The position numbers were made by a program, and so were the translations under genes. Below are positions 1-8,156 of a DNA stretch of 64,000 bases, in pieces. This DNA is from Blastococcus carthaginiensis. GTDB lineage: Bacteria; Actinomycetota; Actinomycetes; Mycobacteriales; Geodermatophilaceae. The notes under the pieces were generated by a model. The model was not told the origin of the DNA. It saw only the letters and a list, made by a program, of their open reading frames with translations, and made no database searches. Every line of letters begins with the position of its first letter. Positions within the stretch are counted from its first letter, which is position 1. The DNA lies in the NCBI RefSeq assembly GCF_030731085.1, contig NZ_JASNFN010000001.1, forward strand, positions 62,001-126,000, written 5' to 3'.

Positions 1-59
1 TCCGCCGCGGAGAGCCAGTCGCCCCACGGCGCCACGTCGGCGACCCCCGACGGAACCAT
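1..59 (-). CDS. Possible N-terminus of a gene running off the left edge
   Basis: An ATG on the minus strand at position 59 opens a frame without stop to the window edge, giving about 19 residues that begin MVPSGVADVAPWGD. A purine-rich GGGTGGGAA lies roughly 10 bases upstream. Too little is visible to name a product, and the frame could be chance in such GC-rich DNA. Confidence 0.3.
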   Translation of the reverse strand, partial: MVPSGVADVAPWGDWLSAA

Positions 60-107
60 GTCGGACGGATTCCCACCCGGCGGGCCGGTCAACCGTCGGC
101 GCGGGGG

Positions 108-302
108 TCAGCGGGCCCCGGCGAGCCCGTCGTCGTCGGTCCGCTCGTCGTGCTCCAGCTCGGCCTCCTCGGCCTCGGCCTCCAGCCGGTGGGCCTCCCC
201 GTCGACCTTCGCCGCGGCGTCGCCGTGCGACTCCCCGTACAGCTCCTCGGCCCGGCCGTACAGCTCCTCGGCCTTCGCCTTCGCCTTGTCGAAGATGCTC
301 AT
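108..302 (-). CDS. Small charged stress-like protein (64 aa)
   Basis: A 64-residue protein rich in Ala, Glu, Lys and Asp. It starts MSIFDKAKAKAEELYG, and the AEELYG unit occurs twice in a row (about residues 11-23). The composition suggests one long amphipathic helix, with no signal peptide or membrane segment. It resembles the CsbD-like or MT0933-type small hydrophilic actinobacterial proteins, but I cannot assign a family firmly. The ATG at 302 was chosen over longer frames because residues before it have no helical pattern. It lies 43 bases downstream of moaD on the same strand and may be cotranscribed. Confidence 0.7.
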   Translation of the reverse strand: MSIFDKAKAKAEELYGRAEELYGESHGDAAAKVDGEAHRLEAEAEEAELEHDERTDDDGLAGAR

Positions 303-345
303 GACTCCATCCTGGTGGGCGGGGCACCCCGCGGCAAAGCGCGGT

Positions 346-591
346 TCACCCTCCGGCGAAGGGCGGGAGGACGTCGACGACCGCGCCGGCGGGCAGCGGG
401 GCCGCCCGGTCGCGGGGCTGGGCACCGTCGACCAGGAAGGAGCAGGCGGTGAGCACCCGCTCCAGCCGCTCGCCGTGGGCGCCGGAGACCCGCACGACGA
501 GCTCGTCGAGGGTGTCGGCCTCGCAGGGCTCGGTGTCGACGCCGGCCGCGGCGCGGGCGCCGGCGAAGTAGCGGACGATCACGGCGGGCAT
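346..591 (-). CDS. moaD: MoaD/ThiS-family sulfur carrier, molybdopterin synthase small subunit
   Basis: An 81-residue ubiquitin-fold sulfur carrier ending in the diagnostic Gly-Gly (FAGG). In this family the C-terminal glycine is activated as a thiocarboxylate, which donates sulfur to precursor Z to form molybdopterin. The N-terminus (VIVRYFAGARAAAG) matches MoaD. The start ATG lies immediately after the moaA stop, so the two are almost certainly one transcript and translationally coupled. A cytoplasmic partner role with MoaE is known for the family; no moaE is visible here. Confidence 0.9.
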   Translation of the reverse strand: MPAVIVRYFAGARAAAGVDTEPCEADTLDELVVRVSGAHGERLERVLTACSFLVDGAQPRDRAAPLPAGAVVDVLPPFAGG

Positions 592-592
592 C

Positions 593-1648
593 TCAACCCC
601 CGATCGCCGACATGGGACGGCTCGGCTGCAGGAAGCTCGGGTCGTCGATGCCGTGGCCGGGCAGCTTCCCCAGGGTGGCGATCCGCCAGCGGTCGGCCAG
701 CTCGGCGTCGGTGGCGCCCTCGCGCAGCGCCGTGCGCAGGTCGGACTCCTCGCGGGCGAACAGGCAGTTGCGGATCTGCCCGTCGGCGGTGATCCGGGTG
801 CGGTCGCAGCTGCCGCAGAACGACCGGGTCACCGAGGCGATCACCCCGACCGTGGCCGGGCCGCCGTCGACCAGCCAGCGCTCGGCCGGCGCGGAACCCC
901 GCTCCTCGCTGTCGGGTGTGAGCTCGTGTGCCCCCGTCAGCCGCTCCAGGATGTCCTCGGCGGTGACCATGCGACCGCGGGTCCAGGCGTGGTGGGCGTC
1001 GAGCGGCATCTGCTCGATGAAGCGCAGCTCGTAGCCCTGCTCCAGGCAGTAGTCGAGCAGCGGCACCGCGTCGACGTCGTTGATCCCGTGCAGCAGGACG
1101 GCGTTGACCTTCACCGGCGTGAGCCCGGCGTCGCGCGCGGCGGCCAGCCCGGCGAGGACGTCGTCCAGCCGGTCGCGGTGGGTGAGCTGCTTGAAGCGCT
1201 CGCGGTCCAGCGTGTCCAGGCTGACGTTGATGCGGTCCAGCCCCGCCTCGGCCAGCGCCGGCGCCGTCCGGGACAGCCCGATGGCGTTGGTGGTGAGGCT
1301 GACCTCGGGCCGCGGGTGGAGCGCCGTGGCGGCGGCGACGATGCCCACCAGGCCCGGGCGCAGCAGCGGCTCGCCCCCGGTGAAGCGCACCTCGCGGATG
1401 CCCAGCTGCTCCACCCCGATGCGCACCAGGCGGGCGACCTCGTCGTCGGTGAGCTGCTCGACCTTGGGCAGCCACTGCAGGCCCTCGGGCGGCATGCAGT
1501 ACGTGCAGCGCAGGTTGCACCGGTCGGTCAGCGACACCCGCAGGTCGGTGGCGGTGCGCCCGTACCGGTCGACCAGGCCGCCGGACCCGGGGGCCACCGC
1601 GCCCACGGCGCGGCGGACCGCGGGATCGGGGAGGTCGGCGCCGGTCAT
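593..1648 (-). CDS. moaA: GTP 3',8-cyclase MoaA
   Basis: A 351-residue radical SAM enzyme catalysing the first step of molybdenum cofactor synthesis, GTP to 3',8-cyclo-GTP. The SAM-binding cluster is C44-x3-C48-x2-C51 (CNLRCTYC), followed by the FTGGEPLLRP glycine motif. The second cluster is C278-x2-C281-x13-C295. The protein ends in the GG tail needed for activity in MoaA. The ATG at 1648 was chosen because upstream in-frame residues are non-homologous Arg/Pro-rich sequence. It forms an operon with moaD and is divergent from the MFS gene. The scattered molybdenum hydroxylase genes of the window would need this pathway. Confidence 0.95.
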   Translation of the reverse strand: MTGADLPDPAVRRAVGAVAPGSGGLVDRYGRTATDLRVSLTDRCNLRCTYCMPPEGLQWLPKVEQLTDDEVARLVRIGVEQLGIREVRFTGGEPLLRPGLVGIVAAATALHPRPEVSLTTNAIGLSRTAPALAEAGLDRINVSLDTLDRERFKQLTHRDRLDDVLAGLAAARDAGLTPVKVNAVLLHGINDVDAVPLLDYCLEQGYELRFIEQMPLDAHHAWTRGRMVTAEDILERLTGAHELTPDSEERGSAPAERWLVDGGPATVGVIASVTRSFCGSCDRTRITADGQIRNCLFAREESDLRTALREGATDAELADRWRIATLGKLPGHGIDDPSFLQPSRPMSAIGG

Positions 1649-1796
1649 GGCCCGAATGTAGCCGCGACCGGCGACACGTGGCCGGGTGGAAATGCCCGGG
1701 CGTCGCCGGGGAGCCGTTGCTACCGTGCCCTCGCCACCCGAGAGACCGGCGGAGGACGTCCCGCACTCGCCTGTGGCCAGGAAGCGCGAGAGAACC

Positions 1797-3035
1797 GTGT
1801 CGGCCCGCACCGTCTTCAGCCCCTACAGCCGCCTGTTCGCCGTCCCCGGCTCCGTGGCCTTCTCCCTGGCCGGGTGGGTGGGGCGGCTCCCCGCACCCAT
1901 GCTCGGCCTGGGGGCGGTGCTGCTCGTCTCGCAGGAGACCGGCAGCTACGGCCTCGCCGGCGCCGTCTCCGGCGCCCTCGCCCTCAGCTACGGCGTCGCC
2001 GGGCCCCAGTGGGCGCGGGCCATGGACCGCCGCGGCCAGGGGCCGGTGCTCCGCCTGGCGATGGTCGTCTTCGCGCTCTCGGGCGTCGCCTTCGTCGCCG
2101 CGGTGGTCGGCGGGGCGCCCCGCTGGAGCTGGTTCGTGCTCGCGGCGGCGGTCGGGGGCAGCAGCCCCAACATCGGCTCGCTGGTTCGCGCGCGGTGGGC
2201 CGCGGTGCTCGACCGCGCCGGCCGGCAGACCGCGTTCGCCTTCGAGGCCGTGGCCGACGAGGTGGTCTTCGTCGTCGGCCCGCCGCTGGTGACGCTCCTG
2301 GCCACCCTCCTGGCCCCGCCCGTCGGCTTCCTGACCGGGGTCGTGCTGGGGGCGGTCGGCGGGCTCTGGCTGGCCGCGCTGCGCGACACCGATCCGCCGC
2401 CGCACCCCGTCGCCGGACCCTCCACCGCCCGGTGGTGGGCGGTGCTGACGCCGACCCTGCTGGTCGTCACGGTCACCTACCTGGCGGTGGGCACCGTGTT
2501 CGGCGCGATCGACGTCGTGGTGGCCGGCTTCGCCGAGGCCGAGGGCGCACCGGCGCTCTCCGGGGTGGCCCTCGCCGTCTTCGCCGCGGGCAGCCTGCTG
2601 GCCGGCCTGGTCTACGGGCTCGCGCGGCTGCCCGGCACGCTGGCCACGCGGTTCGTGGCGACGGCGGTCGCCTTCGGCCTGGCCGCGCAGCTGCTGTGGG
2701 GCGTCGGGTCGCTGGCCGTGCTGGTCGGCGTCGGCTTCCTCGCGGGGCTGACGATCGCGCCGGTGCTGGTCTCGGGCACCTCGCTGGTGGAGTCCCGCAC
2801 GGCGCCCGGCCTGCTCACCGAGTCGCTGGCCTGGACCATCTCCGGACTCACCCTCGGCGTCACCGTCGGCTCGGCGGTGGCGGGGGCCGCGGTGGACGCC
2901 TGGGGCGCCGAGACGGCGTTCGCCGTGCCCGCGGTCGCGGCCGCCTTCGTGGCGCTGCTCGGGCTCGGCGGCGCGGCGCTGGTCGCCGACCGGCCGGCGC
3001 CCGCGGGGTTGGTTGACGACCGCACCACCGGGTAG
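1797..3035 (+). CDS. MFS transporter
   Basis: A 412-residue, very hydrophobic protein with about 12 predicted membrane helices, typical in size for a major facilitator superfamily exporter. After helix 2 it has a loop with WARAMDRRGQGPVLR, which resembles the MFS motif A position. The GTG at 1797 is chosen because the protein then starts just before the first helix (SRLFAVPGSVAFSLAG), and the 37 residues before it are Arg/Pro-rich. Substrate is unknown. It is divergent from moaA with a 148-base shared promoter region and ends about 70 bases before the aldo/keto reductase. Confidence 0.85.
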   Translation: MSARTVFSPYSRLFAVPGSVAFSLAGWVGRLPAPMLGLGAVLLVSQETGSYGLAGAVSGALALSYGVAGPQWARAMDRRGQGPVLRLAMVVFALSGVAFVAAVVGGAPRWSWFVLAAAVGGSSPNIGSLVRARWAAVLDRAGRQTAFAFEAVADEVVFVVGPPLVTLLATLLAPPVGFLTGVVLGAVGGLWLAALRDTDPPPHPVAGPSTARWWAVLTPTLLVVTVTYLAVGTVFGAIDVVVAGFAEAEGAPALSGVALAVFAAGSLLAGLVYGLARLPGTLATRFVATAVAFGLAAQLLWGVGSLAVLVGVGFLAGLTIAPVLVSGTSLVESRTAPGLLTESLAWTISGLTLGVTVGSAVAGAAVDAWGAETAFAVPAVAAAFVALLGLGGAALVADRPAPAGLVDDRTTG

Positions 3036-3108
3036 GCGGGGTGCGGGCCGATCGCGCACGACCGATCGTGCGGCTCGCGGCCCTCCCCCGAACCGGAAGG
3101 ATCAGCCT

Positions 3109-3948
3109 GTGGCCACCGTGCCCTCTCTCGCACTCAACAACGGCGTCCAGATCCCGCAGCTGGGGTTCGGCGTGTACCAGGTCCCGCCCGAGGAGACCGC
3201 CGACACCGTGGCGACCGCGCTGGAGGTCGGCTACCGGCACATCGACACCGCCGAGATGTACGGCAACGAGAAGGGCGTCGGCGAGGCCGTCGCCCGCTCC
3301 GGCATCGACCGCGGCGAGATCTTCGTGACCAGCAAGCTGAACAACGGCTTCCACAGCCGCGACGACGCGCTGCGCGCCTTCGACCGGACGCTGGCCGAGC
3401 TCGGCTTCGACCAGCTCGACCTGTTCCTCATCCACTGGCCGCTGCCGGGCATCGACGTCGACTACGTCGAGACCTGGAAGGCCCTGGAGGAGATCTACCG
3501 CGACGGCCGCTGCCGCGCGATCGGCGTCTCGAACTTCAAGCCGCACCACCTGCAGCGGCTGTTCGACGAGACCGAGATCGTCCCGGCCGTCAACCAGATC
3601 GAGGTGCACCCCTACCTCGCGCAGGACGACGTGCGCGCGTTCGACGCCGAGCACGAGATCGTGACCGAGGCCTGGTCGCCGATCGCCCAGGGCAAGGTGC
3701 TGGACGACCCGGCCATCACCGCGATCGCCGAGCGCCTCGGCCGCACCCCGGCCCAGGTGGTGCTGCGCTGGCACGTGCAGCGCGGCGACGTCGTCTTCCC
3801 CAAGTCCTCCTCGCGCGAGCGGATGGCGGAGAACTTCGCGCTGTTCGACTTCGAGCTCGAGACCGGCGACCTGGCGACGCTGACCGGCCTCGACCGCGGC
3901 GAGCGCACCGGCCCCGACCCGGACAGCTTCAACTACATCCCGGGCTGA
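3109..3948 (+). CDS. Aldo/keto reductase
   Basis: A 279-residue NADPH-dependent aldo/keto reductase of the 2,5-diketo-gluconate reductase type (AKR5-like). The catalytic tetrad is visible: D46 and Y51 in IDTAEMYGNE, K76 in TSKLNN and H109 in LIHWP. The C-terminal cofactor-binding segment contains FPKSSSRERMAENF. The GTG at 3109 follows an AAGG purine run (3097-3100) at suitable distance, while the longer frame from 3013 overlaps the MFS stop and is Arg/Pro-rich. Physiological substrate is unknown; the family reduces aldehydes and ketones in the cytoplasm. Confidence 0.92.
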   Translation: MATVPSLALNNGVQIPQLGFGVYQVPPEETADTVATALEVGYRHIDTAEMYGNEKGVGEAVARSGIDRGEIFVTSKLNNGFHSRDDALRAFDRTLAELGFDQLDLFLIHWPLPGIDVDYVETWKALEEIYRDGRCRAIGVSNFKPHHLQRLFDETEIVPAVNQIEVHPYLAQDDVRAFDAEHEIVTEAWSPIAQGKVLDDPAITAIAERLGRTPAQVVLRWHVQRGDVVFPKSSSRERMAENFALFDFELETGDLATLTGLDRGERTGPDPDSFNYIPG

Positions 3949-3956
3949 GCCGCCCG

Positions 3957-4006
3957 TCCTGGCTCACCGCACGGGGTCCTGGCTCGCCGTCGACCGTGAG
4001 CCAGGA
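3957..4006 (+). terminator. Hairpin terminator after the aldo/keto reductase
   Basis: The sequence TCCTGGCTCAC (3957-3967) is complementary to GTGAGCCAGGA (3996-4006). A second near-copy, TCCTGGCTC (3977-3985), can pair with the same right arm using a shorter 12-base loop. The duplicated left arm makes two alternative hairpins. There is no clear U tract, which is common for actinobacterial terminators. Confidence 0.55.
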
Positions 4007-4013
4007 TCCCTGG

Positions 4014-4032
4014 TGATCAGGTCACCTGATCA
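4014..4032. repeat. GATCAGG palindrome upstream of the PadR-ABC operon
   Basis: TGATCAGGT and ACCTGATCA flank a single central C, giving a perfect 19-base palindrome. A related palindrome built on GATCAGG/CCTGATC lies at 8126-8150, just beyond the far end of the same operon. Confidence 0.6.
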
Positions 4033-4064
4033 TCGGCCGGGAGCCGACACGGAACCGGGGGGTC

Positions 4065-4101
4065 TTGCCTGGGCCATACCGCGTATGCATACTCCGTATC
4101 C
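4065..4101 (+). promoter_or_regulatory. Leaderless promoter and PadR operator
   Basis: TTGCCT (4065-4070) and CATACT (4088-4093) are spaced by 17 bases and place transcription start at about the A of the ATG at 4102, so the mRNA would be leaderless. Positions 4076-4099 hold two ATAC-N3-GTAT units joined by GC, forming a 24-base dyad whose centre GTATGCATAC is perfectly palindromic. The dyad covers the -10 region, as expected for autorepression by PadR. Inference from spacing and symmetry only. Confidence 0.65.
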
Positions 4102-4692
4102 ATGTCCATCCGACACGGTCTGCTCGCCCTCCTCCAGCGCGGGCCCAGCCACGGGTACCAGCTGCGCGCCGAGTTCGATGCCGCGACCGGGGCGACCTGG
4201 CCGCTGAACGTCGGGCAGGTCTACTCGACCCTCGACCGGCTCGAGCGGGACGGCCTGGTCGTCCAGGACGGTGCCCCGGACGCCGACGGCCGGATCGCCT
4301 ACCGCCTCACCGACGCCGGCCGGGCCGAGGTGAGCGGCTGGTTCGGCTCGCCGGTCAGCCCGAAGGGGGCGCCGCGGGACGAGCTGGCGATCAAGCTGGC
4401 GCTCGCGGTCACCACGCCGGGGGTCGACGTGCTCGCCGTCGTCCAGACCCAGCGGACCGCGACCATGACCGGCCTCCAGCAGCTCACCCGGCTCAAGGCC
4501 CGGGCGGGCGACGGTGCCGAGGACCTCGCCTGGTCGCTGGTGCTCGACTCGCTCGTCTTCCGCGCCGAGGCGGAGAGCCGCTGGCTGGACCACTGCGAGG
4601 CCCGCGTGGCCCGCGCCGCGACCCGTCGCCCCGCCCCCGGGCCGGCCACCGCGGCGACCGAGGCCCCAGCGGTCGAGCGGAGCCGGCGATGA
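4102..4692 (+). CDS. PadR-family transcriptional regulator
   Basis: A 196-residue regulator. The N-terminal winged helix (about residues 1-85) has the PadR hallmarks GLLALLQRGPSHGYQL and QVYSTLDRLERDGLV. The C-terminal half is the helical Vir domain used for dimerisation. The start ATG is two bases after a 24-base dyad and has no Shine-Dalgarno, so it is probably leaderless. It overlaps the ABC ATPase gene by ATGA, indicating a three-gene operon in which PadR likely represses its own transporter in response to a drug or envelope signal. This arrangement is common for PadR-ABC pairs; the ligand is unknown. Confidence 0.93.
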   Translation: MSIRHGLLALLQRGPSHGYQLRAEFDAATGATWPLNVGQVYSTLDRLERDGLVVQDGAPDADGRIAYRLTDAGRAEVSGWFGSPVSPKGAPRDELAIKLALAVTTPGVDVLAVVQTQRTATMTGLQQLTRLKARAGDGAEDLAWSLVLDSLVFRAEAESRWLDHCEARVARAATRRPAPGPATAATEAPAVERSRR

Positions 4693-5414
4693 GCGCGCCG
4701 CTGCTCGAGCTGTCGGGCGTGACCCGCGAGCACCGCCAGGGCGACGTCGTCGTCCAGGCGCTGCGCGGGGTGGACCTGTCCGTCTCGCCGGGTGAGTTCG
4801 TCGCGGTCATGGGCCCGTCGGGGTCCGGCAAGTCCACGCTCCTGCAGCTGGCTGGCGGGCTGGACTCGCCGACCGGCGGCCGGGTGTGCGTCGAGGGGCG
4901 GGATCTCGCCGGCCTCTCCCCCGCCCAGGTGGCGGCCGTCCGACGGCGCAGCGTGGGCTACGTCTTCCAGGACCTGAACCTGCTGCCCTCGCTGACCGCG
5001 GTCGAGAACGTGGCGCTACCGCTGGAGCTCGACGGCGTCCGCGGCGGCGTGGCCCGCCGAACCGCGCGGGCGGCGCTGGAGGAGGTCGGCGTCGGTGCTC
5101 TGGCCGGGCGCTTCCCCGACGAGATGTCCGGCGGGCAGCAGCAGCGGGTGGCCATCGCCCGGGCGCTGGTCGGGCCGCGCCGGCTGCTGCTCGCCGACGA
5201 ACCCACCGGCGCGCTGGACTCCACGACCGGCGAGGAGGTGCTGCGGGTGCTGCGAGCCCGCTGCGAGGCCGGGGCGGCGGGCGTGCTGGTCACCCATGAG
5301 GCCCGGCACGCCGCCTGGGCCGACCGGGTCGTGTTCCTGCGGGACGGTGTGATCGTCGACCAGAGCGGTCCGGTCGCGCCGGCCGAGTCGCTGCTCGCCG
5401 CCGGCGGGGCGTGA
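4689..5414 (+). CDS. ABC transporter ATP-binding protein (MacB/LolD type)
   Basis: A 241-residue ATPase. Walker A GPSGSGKST is at residues 42-50, the Q-loop Q94 is in VFQDLNLLPS, the signature SGGQQQRVAIARAL starts at 147, and Walker B LLLADEPTGALD ends near E171. The conserved PTGALDSTTGEEV segment is typical of ATPases that partner FtsX-like permeases. The ATG overlaps the padR stop, and the gene overlaps the permease gene downstream. It would power the adjacent permease at the membrane, probably for export or mechanotransmission. Substrate unknown. Confidence 0.93.
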   Translation: MSAPLLELSGVTREHRQGDVVVQALRGVDLSVSPGEFVAVMGPSGSGKSTLLQLAGGLDSPTGGRVCVEGRDLAGLSPAQVAAVRRRSVGYVFQDLNLLPSLTAVENVALPLELDGVRGGVARRTARAALEEVGVGALAGRFPDEMSGGQQQRVAIARALVGPRRLLLADEPTGALDSTTGEEVLRVLRARCEAGAAGVLVTHEARHAAWADRVVFLRDGVIVDQSGPVAPAESLLAAGGA

Positions 5415-8059
5415 TGGGCCGCTGGCTCACCCGCTGGCGCCTCGCTGTCCGGATCGCCCGTCGCGACGCCCGCCGGGCGCGGGGCCGCACCGCCCTGGTC
5501 CTGCTCATGATCGGGCTGCCGGTGCTCGCGGTCTCGGCGGCCGACACCTTCGCCCGGACCGTGGACGTCAGCGCGGAGGAGGCGCGGCCCGCGCTTCTGG
5601 GTGGCGCGGACGCGCGGATCACCGCCGCCTTCCGCAGTCCCGTCTGGGTCGACCCAGCCAGCGGCCAGCTGGTGGGCAGCGACGGGCCCCCGGCCCAGGA
5701 GCCGTGGAGCCGCGCGGAGGTCGCCGCCGCCCTGCCAGAGGGGTCGCGCGTCGTGGAGGCGGTCAGCGGGCGCACCCGGTACCGGACCGACTCCGGCTAC
5801 GCCCGCGTGAACGCGCTGGCCGCCGATCCGGGCGACCCGCTGCTCGCCGGCACGCTGGAGCTGGTCGAGGGCCGGCTGCCCAGCCGCGCCGGGGAGGTGG
5901 CGATCAGCCCGCAGCTGGCCGAGCGCGGCCTGGTGGTCGGCCAGGAGCTGGCGCTGACCCGCGACGACGTGCCGGCGCGGATCGTCGGCGTCGTCCGGCA
6001 GCCGCGCCAGTTCACCGGCGTGCTGATGCTGCTACGCGCCGAGCGGGCCGACCTGCTGGTGCGCACCGGCGCCACCTTCTACGCCGACGTCCCCGGCGGC
6101 CTGGAATGGGCGGCCGTGCAGGACCTGAACGAGCAGGGGCTCGCCGTCCTCTCCCGGGAGGTCGCCGAGGACCCGCCGCCGGCGGAGGCGTGGCAGCCGG
6201 GCGGTGGGTGGGGGACCGGTCCGGACGCGGGGGTCGCCGTCCTCGCCCTGATCGGGGTCTCGATCCTCCTGGAGGTGGTGCTGCTGGCCGGGCCGGCCTT
6301 CGCCGTGGGGGTGCGCCGGCAACGGCGCGACCTCGCGCTGCTGGCCGCCGGGGGCGGCGCCCCCGGGGACCTGCGCCGGGTGGTGCTGGCCTCCGGCCTG
6401 GTCCTCGGCGGGGTCGGCGCCCTGCTCGGCGTCGGTCTCGGCACCGGGCTGGGGCTGGTGCTCGTGCCGGTGATCGGCGCGTTCGTCGAACTCGGCGCCG
6501 GCCCGGCGGAGGTGCCGGTGCTCGACCTGGTCGGCCTGGTCGCCGTCGCGGTGCTGGCCGGGCTGGCCGCAGCTGCCGTCCCGGCCCGGCAGGCGGCACG
6601 CATGCCGGTCGTCGACGCGCTGGCCGGGCGGCGGGGGCAGGCCCGCACCTCGTGGCGCTCACCCGTGCTGGGGCTGGTGCTGGCGGCGGTCGGCCTGGCG
6701 CTCGTCGTCCTCGGCACCCGGGGCACCGAGCTCGGGATCGCCGGGGGCGCCGTGCTGCTGGTCCTCGGGGTGGTGGCCGCGACCCCGTGGCTGCTGGGCC
6801 TGCTGGCCCCGCTGGCCCGGCGGCTGCCCATCTCCGGTCGGATCGCCGTGCGTGACGCGACCCGCAACCGGGGCCGCACCGCACCGGCGCTGGCGGCGGT
6901 CATGGCGACCGTCGCCGGGATCACCGCGCTGCTGGTCGGCAGCGCCAGCGACAGCGCCCAGGACCGGCGGGACTACCAGCCAGCGGCCGTCGAGGGCGCC
7001 GGCATCGCCTACCTGGGCGGCCTGGACGAGCAGAGCCGCGCCCAGGTGGCCGAGGCGCTCCGCGATCAGGTCCCCGGCCGCGACGTGCACCTGGTCCGGG
7101 TGGCCGACACCGGGGGCGCGGACGGCTGGCGGGAGCTCGCGCCCGTGACCCCGGGGTGCACGACCGGGCCGGTCGACTGCACCTGGTTTCCCGACGTCTC
7201 GGGGGCCGTCTCTGCCGGCGGCTCGCTCCTCGTGGTCGAGGCCGGCGGGGCCGAGGCGCTGACTCCCCGCGGACTGCCGGAGACGGCATCCCGTGCGCTG
7301 GCGGAGGGCACGGCGGTCGTGTTCGGCTCGGGGGCCGTGGACGAGCGCGGCGAGGTGCAGCTCGCCGCGGTGGCCTACGACGAGAACGGGGAGAGGCGGG
7401 TCACCTCGACGGCGGCGCTGCCCGCCGTCGAGGTCCCGATCCCACCGCCGAACGACGGCGGGCTGACCAGGATCCCTGCCGCCGTGCTCGTGCCGCCGTC
7501 CCTGGCCGACCGGCTGCCGGTCGAGTTCACGCCGATCGAGCTGGTCGTCGGCGGGCCGGGGGACCCGGTCACCCCCGAGCAGGAGCGGCGGGCCGACCGG
7601 CTGCTGAGCGCCCTGGGCGCTGGTGAGCTCCGGGTCGAGCGGGGGTGGAGCGACGACCTCGCGTTGCCGCGGTTGGTGCTGCTCGCGCTCGGTTCGGTCC
7701 TGGTCCTGGTGGCCACCGGCACCGCGACCGGGCTGGCGCTGTCCGACGCGCGGCCGGACTTCGCCACCCTCGCGGCCCTGGGGGCCGCCCCGCGCACCCG
7801 CCGGTTCGTGGCGATGGGCTCGGCGGCGGTGATCGCCGGCGGGGGAGCGCTGCTCGGGACCCTGGTGGGGCTCGCGCCGGGGATCGCGGTCGCCTACCCG
7901 CTCACCAGCACCGACTACGGGGCCGGGGTGAACCCGGTGGTCGACGTCCCGTGGCTGCTGCTGGCGGCGGTCGCCTTCGCCGTCCCCCTGATGGCGGTGG
8001 CCGTCACCGGGCTGGTCGTCCGGTCCCGCCTGCCGATGGTGTCGCGCCTGCCGGGGTGA
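5411..8059 (+). CDS. FtsX-like ABC transporter permease
   Basis: An 882-residue membrane protein with an N-terminal helix (about residues 28-48), a large extracytoplasmic domain, a first FtsX helix group (about 270-400), more helices to about 470, a second soluble domain (about 510-740) and a C-terminal FtsX helix group (about 755-870). This duplicated FtsX architecture matches two-domain actinobacterial ABC permeases. GTG 5411 overlaps the ATPase stop (GTGA); ATG 5414 is an equally plausible start. It would form the transporter with the preceding ATPase under PadR control. Confidence 0.9.
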   Translation: MMGRWLTRWRLAVRIARRDARRARGRTALVLLMIGLPVLAVSAADTFARTVDVSAEEARPALLGGADARITAAFRSPVWVDPASGQLVGSDGPPAQEPWSRAEVAAALPEGSRVVEAVSGRTRYRTDSGYARVNALAADPGDPLLAGTLELVEGRLPSRAGEVAISPQLAERGLVVGQELALTRDDVPARIVGVVRQPRQFTGVLMLLRAERADLLVRTGATFYADVPGGLEWAAVQDLNEQGLAVLSREVAEDPPPAEAWQPGGGWGTGPDAGVAVLALIGVSILLEVVLLAGPAFAVGVRRQRRDLALLAAGGGAPGDLRRVVLASGLVLGGVGALLGVGLGTGLGLVLVPVIGAFVELGAGPAEVPVLDLVGLVAVAVLAGLAAAAVPARQAARMPVVDALAGRRGQARTSWRSPVLGLVLAAVGLALVVLGTRGTELGIAGGAVLLVLGVVAATPWLLGLLAPLARRLPISGRIAVRDATRNRGRTAPALAAVMATVAGITALLVGSASDSAQDRRDYQPAAVEGAGIAYLGGLDEQSRAQVAEALRDQVPGRDVHLVRVADTGGADGWRELAPVTPGCTTGPVDCTWFPDVSGAVSAGGSLLVVEAGGAEALTPRGLPETASRALAEGTAVVFGSGAVDERGEVQLAAVAYDENGERRVTSTAALPAVEVPIPPPNDGGLTRIPAAVLVPPSLADRLPVEFTPIELVVGGPGDPVTPEQERRADRLLSALGAGELRVERGWSDDLALPRLVLLALGSVLVLVATGTATGLALSDARPDFATLAALGAAPRTRRFVAMGSAAVIAGGGALLGTLVGLAPGIAVAYPLTSTDYGAGVNPVVDVPWLLLAAVAFAVPLMAVAVTGLVVRSRLPMVSRLPG

Positions 8060-8125
8060 CCGCGGTCGGCGTCCTCCCTCGCGGCGCGGCGTCCTCCCTC
8101 ACCGCACACCGTGGGGGAGGACACA

Positions 8126-8150
8126 CCATGATCAGGTTCCCTGATCGTGG
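8126..8150. repeat. GATCAGG palindrome downstream of the PadR-ABC operon
   Basis: CCATGATCAGG (8126-8136) and CCTGATCGTGG (8140-8150) form an 11-base stem with one G-T type mismatch and a TTC loop. It lies between the convergent ends of the permease gene and the DUF3097 gene, so it can serve as a bidirectional terminator. It shares its GATCAGG/CCTGATC core with the palindrome at 4014-4032. Confidence 0.6.
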
Positions 8151-8156
8151 CCGGGG

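Noticed and set aside
579..3059. Very long frame on the minus strand overlapping moaA and the MFS gene
   Set aside because: Its translation is Arg/Gly/Ala/Pro-rich with no domain, as expected for an alternate frame in GC-rich DNA, while moaA and the MFS gene have clear motifs.
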